Source: Candidatus Cloacimonadota bacterium (GTDB lineage: Bacteria > Muiribacteriota > UBA6191). Taken from it: a DNA stretch of 47,568 bases. The position numbers were made by a program, and so were the translations under genes. The stretch spans positions 1 to 47,568 of the forward strand of contig JACFNL010000015.1 of the NCBI GenBank assembly GCA_019454875.1, given 5' to 3'. Shown one piece after another: positions 1-10,583 of the stretch (its first letter is position 1; the number at the start of each line of letters is the position of its first letter). The notes beneath the pieces were generated by a model. That model did not search any database, was not told the DNA's origin, and saw nothing but the letters and a program-made list of their open reading frames with translations.

Positions 1-105
1 CTCATTGGATTCCTGCCTATGGTAATACAGGGTAGAACGATTCACAGACAAAATCTGGGCCTGTTGCCTAACAGAAAGTTTGCTGTAGTCCTTATCGATC
101 ATCAT
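1..105 (-). CDS. IS3-family transposase OrfB, N-terminal part only
   Basis: Starting from two ATG codons (105-103, 102-100) the minus strand reads MMIDKDYSKLSVRQQAQILS and continues with NRSTLYYHRQ, the usual opening of IS3 OrfB proteins (a basic N-terminal segment ending in a 'STLYY' motif, upstream of the DDE integrase core). The catalytic core is beyond the left edge. The frame is open back to the A-run at 136-143, so the protein is probably made mainly as an OrfAB fusion by -1 frameshifting. The internal ATG pair, with GAGG at 113-110 ahead of it, could give free OrfB. Whether the element is intact cannot be judged. Confidence 0.8.
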   Translation of the reverse strand, partial: MMIDKDYSKLSVRQQAQILSVNRSTLYYHRQESNE

Positions 106-110
106 CTGCC

Positions 111-404
111 TCAAAGCAGCTGGAACTGACCCAACTTTTTTTTAAGAAATTCATTCTCAACCTTCATTTGTCCGATTTGCTTAAACAGGTCATCCTGCAT
201 GGCTTCAGAGCTACCCGCCTTTTTTTCCTTGTTAAAGACTACCGAGCAGTTTTCTAAAAAGTCCCGTTGCCAGCCACGAATCACATTCGCATGTACCTCG
301 TGTTCGGCACACAAATCCGCAACTGTTTTTTTACCTGTCAGCAGCTCCAGACAAACACGGGCCTTCAAACTACTTGAAAAGGTTCTTCTACTTCTCTTGG
401 CCAT
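111..404 (-). CDS. IS3-family transposase OrfA
   Basis: This 97-aa protein has the OrfA architecture (HTH_Tnp_1/Transposase_8): a basic N-terminus (MAKRSRRTFSSSLKARVCLE), a helix-turn-helix around residues 15-50 (KKTVADLCAEHEVHANVIRGW), and a C-terminal helical, leucine-zipper-like stretch (LFKQIGQMKVENEFLKKKL). It binds the terminal inverted repeats and, fused to OrfB, makes the active transposase. GGGAGG at 416-411 sits 6 nt before the ATG. The reading frame is intact and full length for the family. The C-terminal LKKKL is encoded by the slippery A-run described separately. Confidence 0.9.
   Translation of the reverse strand: MAKRSRRTFSSSLKARVCLELLTGKKTVADLCAEHEVHANVIRGWQRDFLENCSVVFNKEKKAGSSEAMQDDLFKQIGQMKVENEFLKKKLGQFQLL
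135..141 (-). other. -1 ribosomal frameshift heptamer A AAA AAG
   Basis: In the OrfA frame the minus strand reads CTT AAA AAA AAG TTG, so an A_AAA_AAG heptamer lies at 141-135. Slipping back one base continues as GTT GGG TCA and stays open into OrfB, whose frame is exactly -1 relative to OrfA. This is the canonical signal for OrfAB fusion in IS3-family elements. The OrfA stop (113-111) follows 22 nt later. I did not identify a stimulatory stem-loop. Confidence 0.8.
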
Positions 405-456
405 AAAATTCCTCCCATCAATTCAATACCTCGAATTGAGATGGAATTGCAATTAG

Positions 457-663
457 ATGCATGGTCTAAAATCTTCGCCCATTATAGATGAATATATTAC
501 TCTGTTAAGGGACAAACGGCAGGGTGAGTCCCGAGTATTAATGCTTCGTAAATTGCGTCGTTTACGACAGCCAAAGATTATTGCCCTGATAGATGAGCTG
601 GCTGAAGATGAGGATTTGAAGATTGAGATTGGCAGTTGGAAGAGGAAGAAGGCCGGAATATGA
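457..663 (+). CDS. small hypothetical ORF, possible remnant beside the IS
   Basis: This 68-codon ORF encodes a basic, helical-looking protein (MHGLKSSPIIDEYITLLRDK at the N-terminus, GSWKRKKAGI at the C-terminus) that I do not recognise. A TAG lies directly upstream (454-456) and there is no Shine-Dalgarno. Its stop overlaps an ATG (ATGA at 660-663) that opens a 17-codon ORF ending at 713 (MKISFKQEEDRFGPDRK). The overlap suggests two formerly coupled genes, the first possibly cut by the IS and the second decayed. It may equally be chance. About 60 nt without other features separate it from the convergent MORN gene. Confidence 0.25.
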   Translation: MHGLKSSPIIDEYITLLRDKRQGESRVLMLRKLRRLRQPKIIALIDELAEDEDLKIEIGSWKRKKAGI

Positions 664-724
664 AAATCAGCTTTAAGCAGGAAGAAGATCGCTTCGGCCC
701 AGACAGAAAATGAAAACTGCGTAA

Positions 725-1669
725 TCATGGATTTATAAAAACCCCATTTTCAAAATTGCCAATAAGTTCTAACCCACCGGGTTTAGTGAGAATGCCTCTG
801 CCATGAGGCTTGGCATTTTTGACTTCTCCAATGTATCCGGTACCATCAGTATTGATATCGAGTATTACACCACTTTTACTAAATCCGTTGAGTTGCCCCA
901 TCATCCTGAGTTTTCCATCCCCTGCTCTCTCAACTAGTAGCCCGTGAATGGTGTCATTTTTGTATTCACCAATTCGGACTGTGTTTTGTGTAGTATTGCT
1001 TTCAATGGCTAGTCCAGAAACTCGGAAATCTTTAAATTCACCAAATATTCTCTTTCCCGTATTCATGGAAATTGTGCCTCCAATTCCCTCGGGCTTATCC
1101 GATTTGAACTCCCCAATGTAATAGTCGCCATTTGCAAAAACTAAAATCCCGTTTCCTTCTTTGAGACCATCAACCCAATCGCCGTAATAGGTAGTGGAAT
1201 CTTTGTAAATTATCTTTCCATTGCCATGAGGGTGGTTGTCTTTATGTTCCCCAATATATTGATTACCATGTTTATCAGTATTTATACCAAATCCAGACTT
1301 TCTGTCATTAGCCCAATTGCCCTCATAGGTTCCATCCTTTGGGTCAATATATTTACCATATCCATGTCTGACATTTTCCCCCTGCATATAACCAATATAG
1401 GATACCTTTGAACTTAGATCATGAATTTCTACATAACCTTGACAGTGACCATGTACAAAATTGCAATGAGCAAGATGTTCGTGCTTATCAACATCACAAA
1501 GCCCAAATAGTTTACCTTTCCCATGAGGTAGGCCGTTCTCGTCCAATTCTCCAAGGTATTTTAATCCGGCGTATCTTGATGTTGGCTCCATAATTTTAGT
1601 GTACTCTTCACAGTGGGTTGCTGGAAAAAACGCAAAAAAAAGCAGAATTATAAGGCTATCTCTGGACAT
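725..1669 (-). CDS. secreted MORN-repeat protein
   Basis: This 314-aa protein has a likely signal peptide (hydrophobic LIILLFFAFFPATHC, residues 6-20). The Cys at residue 20, after PATH, is not a clean lipobox. About ten MORN-type repeats follow from residue 36 to the end; examples are YLGELDENGLPHGKGKL, YEGNWANDRKSGFGINT and YIGEVKNAKPHGRGILT. MORN repeats form elongated beta-hairpin sheets used as scaffolds or lipid-proximal surfaces. In bacteria their partners are usually unknown, and nothing nearby suggests one. No Shine-Dalgarno precedes the ATG; the upstream sequence is AT-rich (TTTAAATA), so the start could be leaderless, but the -10 match is weak. The gene is monocistronic and divergent from the TPR gene. 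Confidence 0.8.
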   Translation of the reverse strand: MSRDSLIILLFFAFFPATHCEEYTKIMEPTSRYAGLKYLGELDENGLPHGKGKLFGLCDVDKHEHLAHCNFVHGHCQGYVEIHDLSSKVSYIGYMQGENVRHGYGKYIDPKDGTYEGNWANDRKSGFGINTDKHGNQYIGEHKDNHPHGNGKIIYKDSTTYYGDWVDGLKEGNGILVFANGDYYIGEFKSDKPEGIGGTISMNTGKRIFGEFKDFRVSGLAIESNTTQNTVRIGEYKNDTIHGLLVERAGDGKLRMMGQLNGFSKSGVILDINTDGTGYIGEVKNAKPHGRGILTKPGGLELIGNFENGVFINP

Positions 1670-1752
1670 GTGGTCTATTTAAAAAACATTGAATCTAATT
1701 TTACTGATTGAAAACCAATCGTCAATCCTTCCAATCCGGGAGATTTTCAAAG

Positions 1753-1780
1753 TATAATGCTTGTGCCGGAAACGGGGAGG
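1753..1780 (+). promoter_or_regulatory. -10 box and Shine-Dalgarno of the TPR gene
   Basis: A perfect TATAAT lies at 1753-1758, predicting transcription from about 1765, and GGGGAGG at 1774-1780 is 6 nt before the ATG at 1787. The in-frame ATG at 1757 overlaps the -10 box and so cannot be the start of this transcript. No convincing -35 is visible. Confidence 0.6.
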
Positions 1781-1786
1781 TTTCTC

Positions 1787-2641
1787 ATGAAAAAATATTA
1801 TGCAGCAGAATTGGCCAAAGTGAAGAGCATGGTTGAAGCAGATGCGATGAATCCTGTGTTGCATAAGGATTTGGGGAATCTGTTTTACCGTATGGACAGT
1901 TTGTCTCTGGCTGAGGACTCCTATCGGACGGCCTTAAGAATCAAGCCAGATTTTTTTGAAGCTCAGTACAATCTGGGGAATGTGTATTTTAAAAACAAGA
2001 AGCACTGGAAGGCAATTGTGGCCTGGATGGAAGCCTTGATCATCAATCCTAAGCTTGAGAGTGCGAGATTCAATATTGGATTTGCCTATTATAATCTTGA
2101 GGAATTTGAAGATGCCCTGATGGAGTTTATCCGGGCATCGGAGTTAAATCCGGAGTCAGCAGACACTTATTTTTATCAGGGCATGTGCCACTATGAGTTA
2201 GAACAGTTTGTGCGGGCCTGTGACTGTTATTCCAAGGCAATGGAATTGGGAGCCGACGGGGATGAGCTTCATTATAATTATGGGAATGCCCTGTATTCCA
2301 GTGAGCAGTACGCGGAAGCCCTGAAGCACTACCGTAAGGCCCTGGAGTTAAATCCTGAAGAAGCCCATGTGGCCAGAAATAATATGGCAGACTGCCTTTT
2401 GCAGCTAGGATTGCATAAGGAAGCCATGCAGGAAGCCTCTCAGGTTGTTTCTGAAAAGCCTGAATATGCACAGGCTTATTGTACCCTCGGTGAGATCCAT
2501 GTGGCCCTTGGACAGAGGCAGGAGGCTTTAAATCAGTTTGAGGCAGCAATGCGTCTGACAAAAAAATCTTCACGATCCAAGGAAAATCCGTTGTATGTTT
2601 ATGCGAGCGAGGTCGCCAAATCCTTGCAAAAGCAGGCCTAG
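1787..2641 (+). CDS. TPR-repeat protein
   Basis: This 284-aa protein consists almost wholly of tetratricopeptide repeats. About seven 34-residue units follow one another from residue 20 to 265, with the pattern seen in FEAQYNLGNVYFKNKKHWKA and DELHYNYGNALYSSEQYAEA. There is no signal peptide or membrane segment, so it is likely a cytoplasmic protein-interaction scaffold. The start at 1787 is preferred over the upstream in-frame ATG at 1757 because of the Shine-Dalgarno and promoter position. It ends 58 nt before rqcH on the same strand and may be cotranscribed with it. No specific function can be assigned. Confidence 0.85.
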   Translation: MKKYYAAELAKVKSMVEADAMNPVLHKDLGNLFYRMDSLSLAEDSYRTALRIKPDFFEAQYNLGNVYFKNKKHWKAIVAWMEALIINPKLESARFNIGFAYYNLEEFEDALMEFIRASELNPESADTYFYQGMCHYELEQFVRACDCYSKAMELGADGDELHYNYGNALYSSEQYAEALKHYRKALELNPEEAHVARNNMADCLLQLGLHKEAMQEASQVVSEKPEYAQAYCTLGEIHVALGQRQEALNQFEAAMRLTKKSSRSKENPLYVYASEVAKSLQKQA

Positions 2642-2699
2642 TATTACTAAATGTCAGTTCAGCCTCAGTTAATTTGGCTTCTGGTGGGGGAGTTTTCTG

Positions 2700-4418
2700 G
2701 TGAAGTTAGATTGGTTGGAAGTTGCAATTTTGGGGCGGGAGTTTTGGGAACAGTATTTCAGGGCCCGGCTGGATGGGGTGCATGAAATCCGTGAGGATTT
2801 GCTGGTATTACAGTTTTATCGCCCCGATAAGAAGGAAGAAAAAAATACATACCTGCATATACAGCTTCAGGCTTCTTCATGCTCTATGTACATTCTTCCT
2901 CATCGTGAAGATGCCCCGGAAAGTCCACCTGCCTTTTGTGGGTTGATGCGTAAGCATCTGTGTGGGCTACGGCTTTTAAGCCTTGAGTGTCCCTGGGCGG
3001 AACGGGTGATTCTTTTGGGTTTTGGTCGTCCGGGAGTAGAGGATATAATCACCCACTGGGTTGCTGTGGAATTGCAGGGTTCAAGAGCAAACATGATACT
3101 TATGGATTCCAACAAAGATATTCTGGGGGCACATCGCCACGGAGTACGGGCTGGTGAGGCTTACACCGTACCTGAACATCCTAAACCAAGGCTTTCTGAT
3201 CTGGATTTTGAGGACAAAAATATTAAAGATATTCTGGAGGGGATGGATAAAAGTTCCCTTTTAGGACTTTGCCGCGAACTGACCCCTAAATTTCTGGATT
3301 TTGTGTTAAGGGACTGTAGAGAAGTGTTATCTGATAAAGAGGCTTTGCAAAAAGAAATTCAGAGGACTCTGGAAACAGACTCATTTTATCTGATATCGGA
3401 TGAGTTTGGCATCGTGGATTATTCCATTTACCCGGTGGCAGGTGAGGGGATTGTACACAGGCACAAGTCTCTTTTGTCCCTATTTTCGGAATTCGCGCCT
3501 TTAGAAAAGGATCGTGAGATTTTAAGGAAGGCAAGGCTTGAGGCCCTGTTGGTAATAGAAAAAGAAATTGCCAGAAACGAAAAGACCTTACAGGGGTTTT
3601 TTAGCCGCCGGGAAACCTACGCCACTCACAAGGAAATTGAGAGACAGGCTGGTCTTTTGAGCACACAAAGAAACCGTATCAAGGCATTTACATCCCAGGT
3701 CACAGTGATTGACTACTTCACCGAAAACAGCTCGGAACTTGTGATGACCCTGGATCCTAGACTAGGTGCTGATGCCAATGTCCAGGCCTATTATAACAAG
3801 GCAAAGAAGTACAAACGGGGACTTATCAAGGTGGATGAAGAAATTCATAAGCTTGAAAATCTGTTGCAGAAGCTTATTCGCCTGAGGCTAGAAGTATTGC
3901 ATGAATCTGATCCTTCCCGTATGGAGCTTTTTGTACAAAGACTGTCATCGCTTGGCCTGCGCTTAAAATCCAAAGAACAGATTTCTGTCACTTCAAAGAA
4001 AAAGGCCAAAGCAGGAAAGCTCAGAATGTTTTTAAGCACCGCTGGCTCAACCCTGTATGCGGGACGCAATGACAAGGAAAATGACTATCTGGTAAGACAT
4101 GCAGGCACCAGAGAGGATTTATGGTTTCATGCCAAGGATCTGGCCGGTTCCCATGTATTATTAAAAGGTGGAATCAAGGCTTCCCAGGATTGTATTCGTG
4201 AGGCGGCCCAGCTAGCAGCCTATTTGTCCAAAGGTCGTGAAGAAGGAAAGCTTGAAGTCATTTATGCTGAAATGAAACATGTTCATTCCCAGTCTGGGGG
4301 TCATCCTGGTCTGGTTAAGGTGGATGAGCACAAAACAATTAGTGTACGAATGGATAAAGGCATAGTCAGTAAACTGGAAGCGAATCTTTTAAATCATGGG
4401 CTTCGTACTCAGGCTTAA
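2700..4418 (+). CDS. rqcH: NFACT-family ribosome quality control factor RqcH
   Basis: This 572-aa protein has NFACT layout: an N-terminal NFACT-N domain (residues 1 to about 270; PPAFCGLMRKHLCG and ELQGSRANMILMD match the family), a coiled-coil middle (about 270-440, rich in Lys/Glu/Arg) and a C-terminal NFACT-R/DUF814 domain (about 445-560; YAGRNDKENDYLV, DLWFHAKDLAGSHVLLKGG). RqcH binds obstructed 50S subunits and recruits tRNA-Ala to add C-terminal alanine tails that mark nascent chains for degradation. The start is GTG at 2700 with GGGGGAG about 8 nt upstream; the family N-terminus aligns from this point. It overlaps pssA by 23 nt. Older annotations call this family fibronectin-binding protein (FbpA). 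Confidence 0.85.
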   Translation: MKLDWLEVAILGREFWEQYFRARLDGVHEIREDLLVLQFYRPDKKEEKNTYLHIQLQASSCSMYILPHREDAPESPPAFCGLMRKHLCGLRLLSLECPWAERVILLGFGRPGVEDIITHWVAVELQGSRANMILMDSNKDILGAHRHGVRAGEAYTVPEHPKPRLSDLDFEDKNIKDILEGMDKSSLLGLCRELTPKFLDFVLRDCREVLSDKEALQKEIQRTLETDSFYLISDEFGIVDYSIYPVAGEGIVHRHKSLLSLFSEFAPLEKDREILRKARLEALLVIEKEIARNEKTLQGFFSRRETYATHKEIERQAGLLSTQRNRIKAFTSQVTVIDYFTENSSELVMTLDPRLGADANVQAYYNKAKKYKRGLIKVDEEIHKLENLLQKLIRLRLEVLHESDPSRMELFVQRLSSLGLRLKSKEQISVTSKKKAKAGKLRMFLSTAGSTLYAGRNDKENDYLVRHAGTREDLWFHAKDLAGSHVLLKGGIKASQDCIREAAQLAAYLSKGREEGKLEVIYAEMKHVHSQSGGHPGLVKVDEHKTISVRMDKGIVSKLEANLLNHGLRTQA

Positions 4419-5142
4419 ATATCTTGTTCCTTCGGCTATCTCTCTTTTGAGCCTGTGGTACGCCATTCAGGCCATGATGGCTGGCTCATTGATCGCTGGA
4501 TGCTGGGATCTTCTGAAATGTGTAGTCCTTGACAAGCTTGATGGTACGGCTGCCCGGACCCTCAAGGCCACATCACATTTTGGCATGAAACTCGACTCGA
4601 TCGTGGATGCTGTGGCATTTGGTCTGGTTCCAGGTGTTTTGATCATTCAGAATCGGGCTCATTTTGGTTCCGAGCCCTGGCAGTTTCTGGCATGTATTTG
4701 TGGTGTTGTTTATATCGTGGGAACCTTTTACCGGCTCTACAAGTTCGATAAGCTGGCCTCAAACCCGAATGCTCCTGATTGTTTTATTGGAATCCCATCC
4801 ACATTATCTGCCGGAATCTTTGCCAGTTTTGGGGTGGCTTTTGGAAAAGGGCTTGGAAATCATCCTGAGGTAGGTTATCTGATACTAGCCTTGTCCATAG
4901 TTTTGGCTTTGTTGATGAACGGAAACTTCCCTACGCTAAAGGTTGGCAAGCCCCAGAGCAGGGTTAAGATGATTTCCCAGGTTTTGTTTTTTTTATTCGT
5001 AACCGTTGCCATTGTCTTTCAGAAACTTCCTCAGGTTTTGTTTGGAATTTCACTGGCTGTGCTATATGTTTCCATTTATTACGGAGGGAAAAAATTTGGA
5101 AGGAACCGGTCGCGATCTAATCGGGGTAAAACCCTCTCGTGA
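4396..5142 (+). CDS. pssA: CDP-alcohol phosphatidyltransferase, probable phosphatidylserine synthase
   Basis: This 248-aa integral membrane enzyme carries the CDP-alcohol phosphotransferase signature DGxxARx8GxxxDxxxD, seen as DGTAAR, eight residues, then GMKLDSIVD (about residues 48-73). These residues bind the two metals and the CDP group. About seven hydrophobic segments follow, consistent with an inner-membrane fold. The length and the 'IPSTLSAGIFASFG' region are typical of type II PssA (CDP-diacylglycerol plus serine to phosphatidylserine), the entry to phosphatidylethanolamine. A related phosphatidyltransferase is possible. The C-terminus is basic (KKFGRNRSRSNRGK). Position inside the LPS run links it to envelope lipid supply. 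Confidence 0.8.
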   Translation: MGFVLRLKYLVPSAISLLSLWYAIQAMMAGSLIAGCWDLLKCVVLDKLDGTAARTLKATSHFGMKLDSIVDAVAFGLVPGVLIIQNRAHFGSEPWQFLACICGVVYIVGTFYRLYKFDKLASNPNAPDCFIGIPSTLSAGIFASFGVAFGKGLGNHPEVGYLILALSIVLALLMNGNFPTLKVGKPQSRVKMISQVLFFLFVTVAIVFQKLPQVLFGISLAVLYVSIYYGGKKFGRNRSRSNRGKTLS

Positions 5143-5149
5143 AGAGGGC

Positions 5150-7691
<2,542 letters not shown>

Positions 7692-7696
7692 CCAGG

Positions 7697-8668
7697 ATGA
7701 GTTCAGAAGAAGGAGTTAAGGCAGCTTTAGAAGTTGTGGCACAGAGTGCGGCAGGAATTTTTTCGCTTACCACCTTGCTTCAAGGAGAAGAGTTTTTGAG
7801 AGCTGTACAGATTCTCTCAAGCTCTAAAGGCAGGGTAGTGGTCACTGGCTTGGGAAAGTCAGGATTGATTGGTCGTAAAATTTGTGCCACTTTGGCATCC
7901 ACCGGCACCCCGGCACTATTTATGCATCCAGCAGAAGCTCTGCATGGAGATTTGGGCATGACTGTACCGGACGATGTTTTTTTAGCACTTTCCAATAGTG
8001 GGCATACTGAAGAACTTATAGGTTTATTGCCATCACTGAAACTGTTTGGCAACAAATTGATTGCCATCACCGGGAATGCGGATTCTGTTCTGGCAAAAAA
8101 TGCCGATGCGGCTATTGTATACCAGATTGAAAAAGAGGGTTGCCCATTAAATCTTGCTCCTATGGCCACCACCACCGCCTCCCTCGTGATTGGTGATGCA
8201 ATGGCTGCGGCTTTGATGAAGATAAAACATTTTGAGTCCCATGATTTTGCCAGATTTCATCCCCGTGGAGCCTTGGGTCGCAAACTATTGACACGGGTTA
8301 AGGATTTGATGAGTCATCAATTGCCTTTAGTGTCTGGGGATCAAAGTATGTTTGAGGCCCTGGAAATTTTAATTGCCACCAATCTTGGTGCAGTTCTGGT
8401 TCCGGGTGACAATCAGGGTCTGTTAGGTCTTATATCGGATGGTGATATAAAGAGGCTTTTGAAGAACCGTGATAATCTGGATAGTTTAAAAGTGACTTCT
8501 GTAATGACTCGTTCTCCCGTAACCGTAGAAGAAGATATGCTGGCAGAAGAGGCGTTAAGAATAATGCAGAACCCTTCACGATTTGTAACGGTCGTTCCGG
8601 TTATGAAAGAGAATAAACTGACTGGACTACTAAGGATGCATGATATTTTGCAGGCTAAAATCAGGTGA
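7697..8668 (+). CDS. kdsD: arabinose-5-phosphate isomerase (KpsF/KdsD family)
   Basis: This 323-aa protein has the standard layout: an N-terminal SIS sugar-isomerase domain (about residues 35-180; VVTGLGKSGLIGRKICATLA, LSNSGHTEELI, CPLNLAPMATTTA) followed by two CBS domains (about 200-323; LVPGDNQGLLGLISDGDIKR, VMTRSPVTVEEDM). It converts ribulose 5-phosphate to arabinose 5-phosphate, the KdsA substrate. ATG at 7697 lies 5 nt after kdsA. The CBS pair may sense an adenyl nucleotide or a CMP-Kdo-type ligand, as proposed for the family. Confidence 0.95.
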   Translation: MSSEEGVKAALEVVAQSAAGIFSLTTLLQGEEFLRAVQILSSSKGRVVVTGLGKSGLIGRKICATLASTGTPALFMHPAEALHGDLGMTVPDDVFLALSNSGHTEELIGLLPSLKLFGNKLIAITGNADSVLAKNADAAIVYQIEKEGCPLNLAPMATTTASLVIGDAMAAALMKIKHFESHDFARFHPRGALGRKLLTRVKDLMSHQLPLVSGDQSMFEALEILIATNLGAVLVPGDNQGLLGLISDGDIKRLLKNRDNLDSLKVTSVMTRSPVTVEEDMLAEEALRIMQNPSRFVTVVPVMKENKLTGLLRMHDILQAKIR

Positions 8669-8671
8669 ACG

Positions 8672-9199
8672 ATGAAAACAGTAATTTTACCGCACAATAA
8701 TAAAATCCGCTGTGTAGCCACGGATGTTGACGGGGTTATGAACAGCGGGGTACTGCACTTTGGTCTGGATGGGCAGGAAATAATCAAGGATTTTCATGTC
8801 AAGGATGGAATGGGCATTAAGCTATTGCTTGAAGAGGGCATAGTTTTTCATGTTATCACGGGAAGAGCTTCCCCCATCCTTAGAACCCGCCTGAATTCAC
8901 TGGGAGCAAATAGTATTCATGAGGGCGTAGAGGACAAACTGAGCTGTTTAAAGGGACTGCTTGAGGTTGATGGCATTTTGCCGCATGAAGTGGCCTACAT
9001 CGGAGACGATCTGAATGATCTGGCTGTTTTAGCCTGGCTGTATTCTGAAGGTGGGGTTGGATTTTGCCCTCAGGATGCTGTGGATATAGTCAAAGAAACG
9101 GCCTTGCATGTCACTTCTTTGGCTGGAGGGCAGGGTTCTTTAAGAGAGATGCTGGACTGGGTTTTATGGCAGAACCGGGAACATGCGGGTACTGATTAA
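8672..9199 (+). CDS. kdsC: Kdo8P phosphatase (KdsC, HAD superfamily)
   Basis: This 175-aa protein is typical in length for KdsC, a capless HAD phosphatase that acts as a tetramer and releases phosphate from Kdo8P. HAD motif I is DVDGVM (nucleophile and general acid Asp), motif II the HVITGRASPI region, and motif IV IGDDLNDL. It lies 3 nt after kdsD and its end overlaps lptC by 17 nt. CMP-Kdo synthetase (kdsB) is not in the window. Confidence 0.93.
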   Translation: MKTVILPHNNKIRCVATDVDGVMNSGVLHFGLDGQEIIKDFHVKDGMGIKLLLEEGIVFHVITGRASPILRTRLNSLGANSIHEGVEDKLSCLKGLLEVDGILPHEVAYIGDDLNDLAVLAWLYSEGGVGFCPQDAVDIVKETALHVTSLAGGQGSLREMLDWVLWQNREHAGTD

Positions 9200-9800
9200 A
9201 AAACTCTTCAAGCTGATCCTGGTGCTTGGTTTTGGTTTTGGCCTCTGGTATGTCTACGATCGCTTTTTTGTGCAGGCATATTCTCGTGGTGAACTTGATG
9301 TACTGCTTGGAGAGGAACCTGCCATTGAGGTAAACACGGTATTGCTTGAGTCCTTTGATGAATCGGGCCGCAAGAAACTGGAGATTTATGGCCGTAAGGC
9401 CACGGTGGCAGAAAAGGACAAAACCATACATCTTAAACCCATGACGATTATTCTTTATGAAGAGGGGCTTGCAGGAACCCTGATGCTGGCAAAACAGGGT
9501 ATGCGCAAAGAGGGAAGACCAGAATATTATGAATTGGAAGGTATGGTTGAGGTTACGAGCCGGGATGGCCGAAAACTTTTCACCCAAAAACTGATATACT
9601 ACCCCCGTCTGGATAAAATAGTGTCACCTGGAGAGTTTAAACTTATAGATGGAGCCCATATTGTAGAAGGCGATTATTTGGAGTACTTTATGAACCTTGA
9701 AAAAGGTGAAATTCGTGGCAATGTGCGCATGCGTTTTCATGAGAAGGCAGAAGTAGTGGATTCAGAAAAGGAATTTGGTCTTAGCGGGGTAGAACTTTGA
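9183..9800 (+). CDS. lptC: LPS export ABC transporter periplasmic protein LptC
   Basis: This 205-aa protein has one N-terminal membrane span (residues 4-23, LIKKLFKLILVLGFGFGLWY) and a periplasmic beta-jellyroll of the LptC/OstA type, with repeated strand patterns such as GRKATVAEKDKTIHLKPMTI and EGDYLEYFMNLEKGEIRGNV. LptC links the inner-membrane transporter to LptA. Sequence conservation is low in this family; position directly before lptA and lptB supports the call. It overlaps kdsC by 17 nt and lptA by TTGA. Confidence 0.85.
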   Translation: MRVLIKKLFKLILVLGFGFGLWYVYDRFFVQAYSRGELDVLLGEEPAIEVNTVLLESFDESGRKKLEIYGRKATVAEKDKTIHLKPMTIILYEEGLAGTLMLAKQGMRKEGRPEYYELEGMVEVTSRDGRKLFTQKLIYYPRLDKIVSPGEFKLIDGAHIVEGDYLEYFMNLEKGEIRGNVRMRFHEKAEVVDSEKEFGLSGVEL

Positions 9801-10576
9801 AATGGCTGATTTTTTTAGTTTGTGCGGGTGTTTTTGAGGCATCAGAAAAAAAGGCAGAGCCTCGAGTAGTAACCCGTTCTTTATATTCCTGGTTTGATCA
9901 GAAGGCAGGGGATCTGGTGTTGAAGGGCAATGCCAGTATTGAAAGAGATGGGGTGATTCTTCGGGCTGAAGAAATCTATTATAACGAAGCCAAAAAGGAA
10001 GCTTTTGCCACCAATCAGACAAGGCTTGAGTCCAAGGAGTTTAACCTGGAGGCCGGACAGCTCAAGGTGTATCTTCCTGGAAACCGCACTTTTTCCCAGA
10101 TGCTTGAAAATGACATGGTTGTGATAGCCCAAAAAGCTCCTAGGCTTACAGAAAAACCCGGGCCGGATGGGGCTTATTCCCAGATTACGGCTGTGGAGAT
10201 CAAATTTTTTAAGGCTTCTGAGAAGGTCGAGGCTTTTGAAAATGTCCGTATGTTGCAGCTAAAAAATGAAGGTCTTACCGTGGTTGAAGAAATGGTGGTG
10301 ACTGGAGCTTATCTGGAGTATTTGCATCAGCAAAAAAAAGCTTTGGTAAAACAGGATGTCAAACTTAGTTCCAAGGAACTAGGTGCTGAGGGGCAACGAC
10401 TGATTTATTACCAGAAAGACGGACGGTTTTATATTGTAGATGATGCCCGTGTGTTTCAGTATGATGAAAACGGCAAAGTCAAGGATACAGTTGCTGGCAA
10501 TAAAATTCTGCATATTCTCAAGGAAAAACGCACTATTTTGATGGGTAATGTTGAAGGTACCCTGGGGCCTAACTGA
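9797..10576 (+). CDS. lptA: LPS transport periplasmic bridge protein LptA (OstA-like)
   Basis: The 259-aa product has a short signal peptide (KWLIFLVCAGVFEA) and OstA-type beta-jellyroll repeats: LVLKGNASIERDGVILRAEE, KKALVKQDVKLSSKELGAEG and MGNVEGTL. LptA polymers bridge the periplasm to the outer-membrane LptDE. It is longer than the roughly 185-aa E. coli protein, implying extra jellyroll strands. The start is TTG at 9797, overlapping the lptC stop as TTGA; no in-frame ATG gives a signal peptide. GGGG at 9785-9788 may serve as ribosome site. Confidence 0.85.
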   Translation: MKWLIFLVCAGVFEASEKKAEPRVVTRSLYSWFDQKAGDLVLKGNASIERDGVILRAEEIYYNEAKKEAFATNQTRLESKEFNLEAGQLKVYLPGNRTFSQMLENDMVVIAQKAPRLTEKPGPDGAYSQITAVEIKFFKASEKVEAFENVRMLQLKNEGLTVVEEMVVTGAYLEYLHQQKKALVKQDVKLSSKELGAEGQRLIYYQKDGRFYIVDDARVFQYDENGKVKDTVAGNKILHILKEKRTILMGNVEGTLGPN

Positions 10577-10583
10577 GTATTGT

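Larger units (their letters stand above)
1..451 (-). mobile_element. IS3-family insertion sequence, partial (orfA end)
   Basis: The minus strand carries the orfA/orfB arrangement of IS3-family elements: a helix-turn-helix OrfA, an A-run frameshift site, then OrfB in the -1 frame running off the left edge. The outer boundary is a guess: the minus strand reads TGCAATTCCATCTCAATTCG from position 451 inward, starting with the TG typical of IS3 ends. The partner inverted repeat lies outside the window, so the boundary and any target duplication cannot be confirmed. Confidence 0.8.

Noticed and set aside
1757..1786. Longer TPR start at ATG 1757
   Set aside because: The ATG lies inside the TATAAT box, and a proper Shine-Dalgarno precedes ATG 1787.
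2127..2573. 148-aa ORF on the minus strand
   Set aside because: Opposite-strand shadow of the TPR gene with no ribosome site and odd composition.
9111..9587. 158-aa ORF on the minus strand
   Set aside because: Lies wholly opposite kdsC/lptC coding sequence; no family features.
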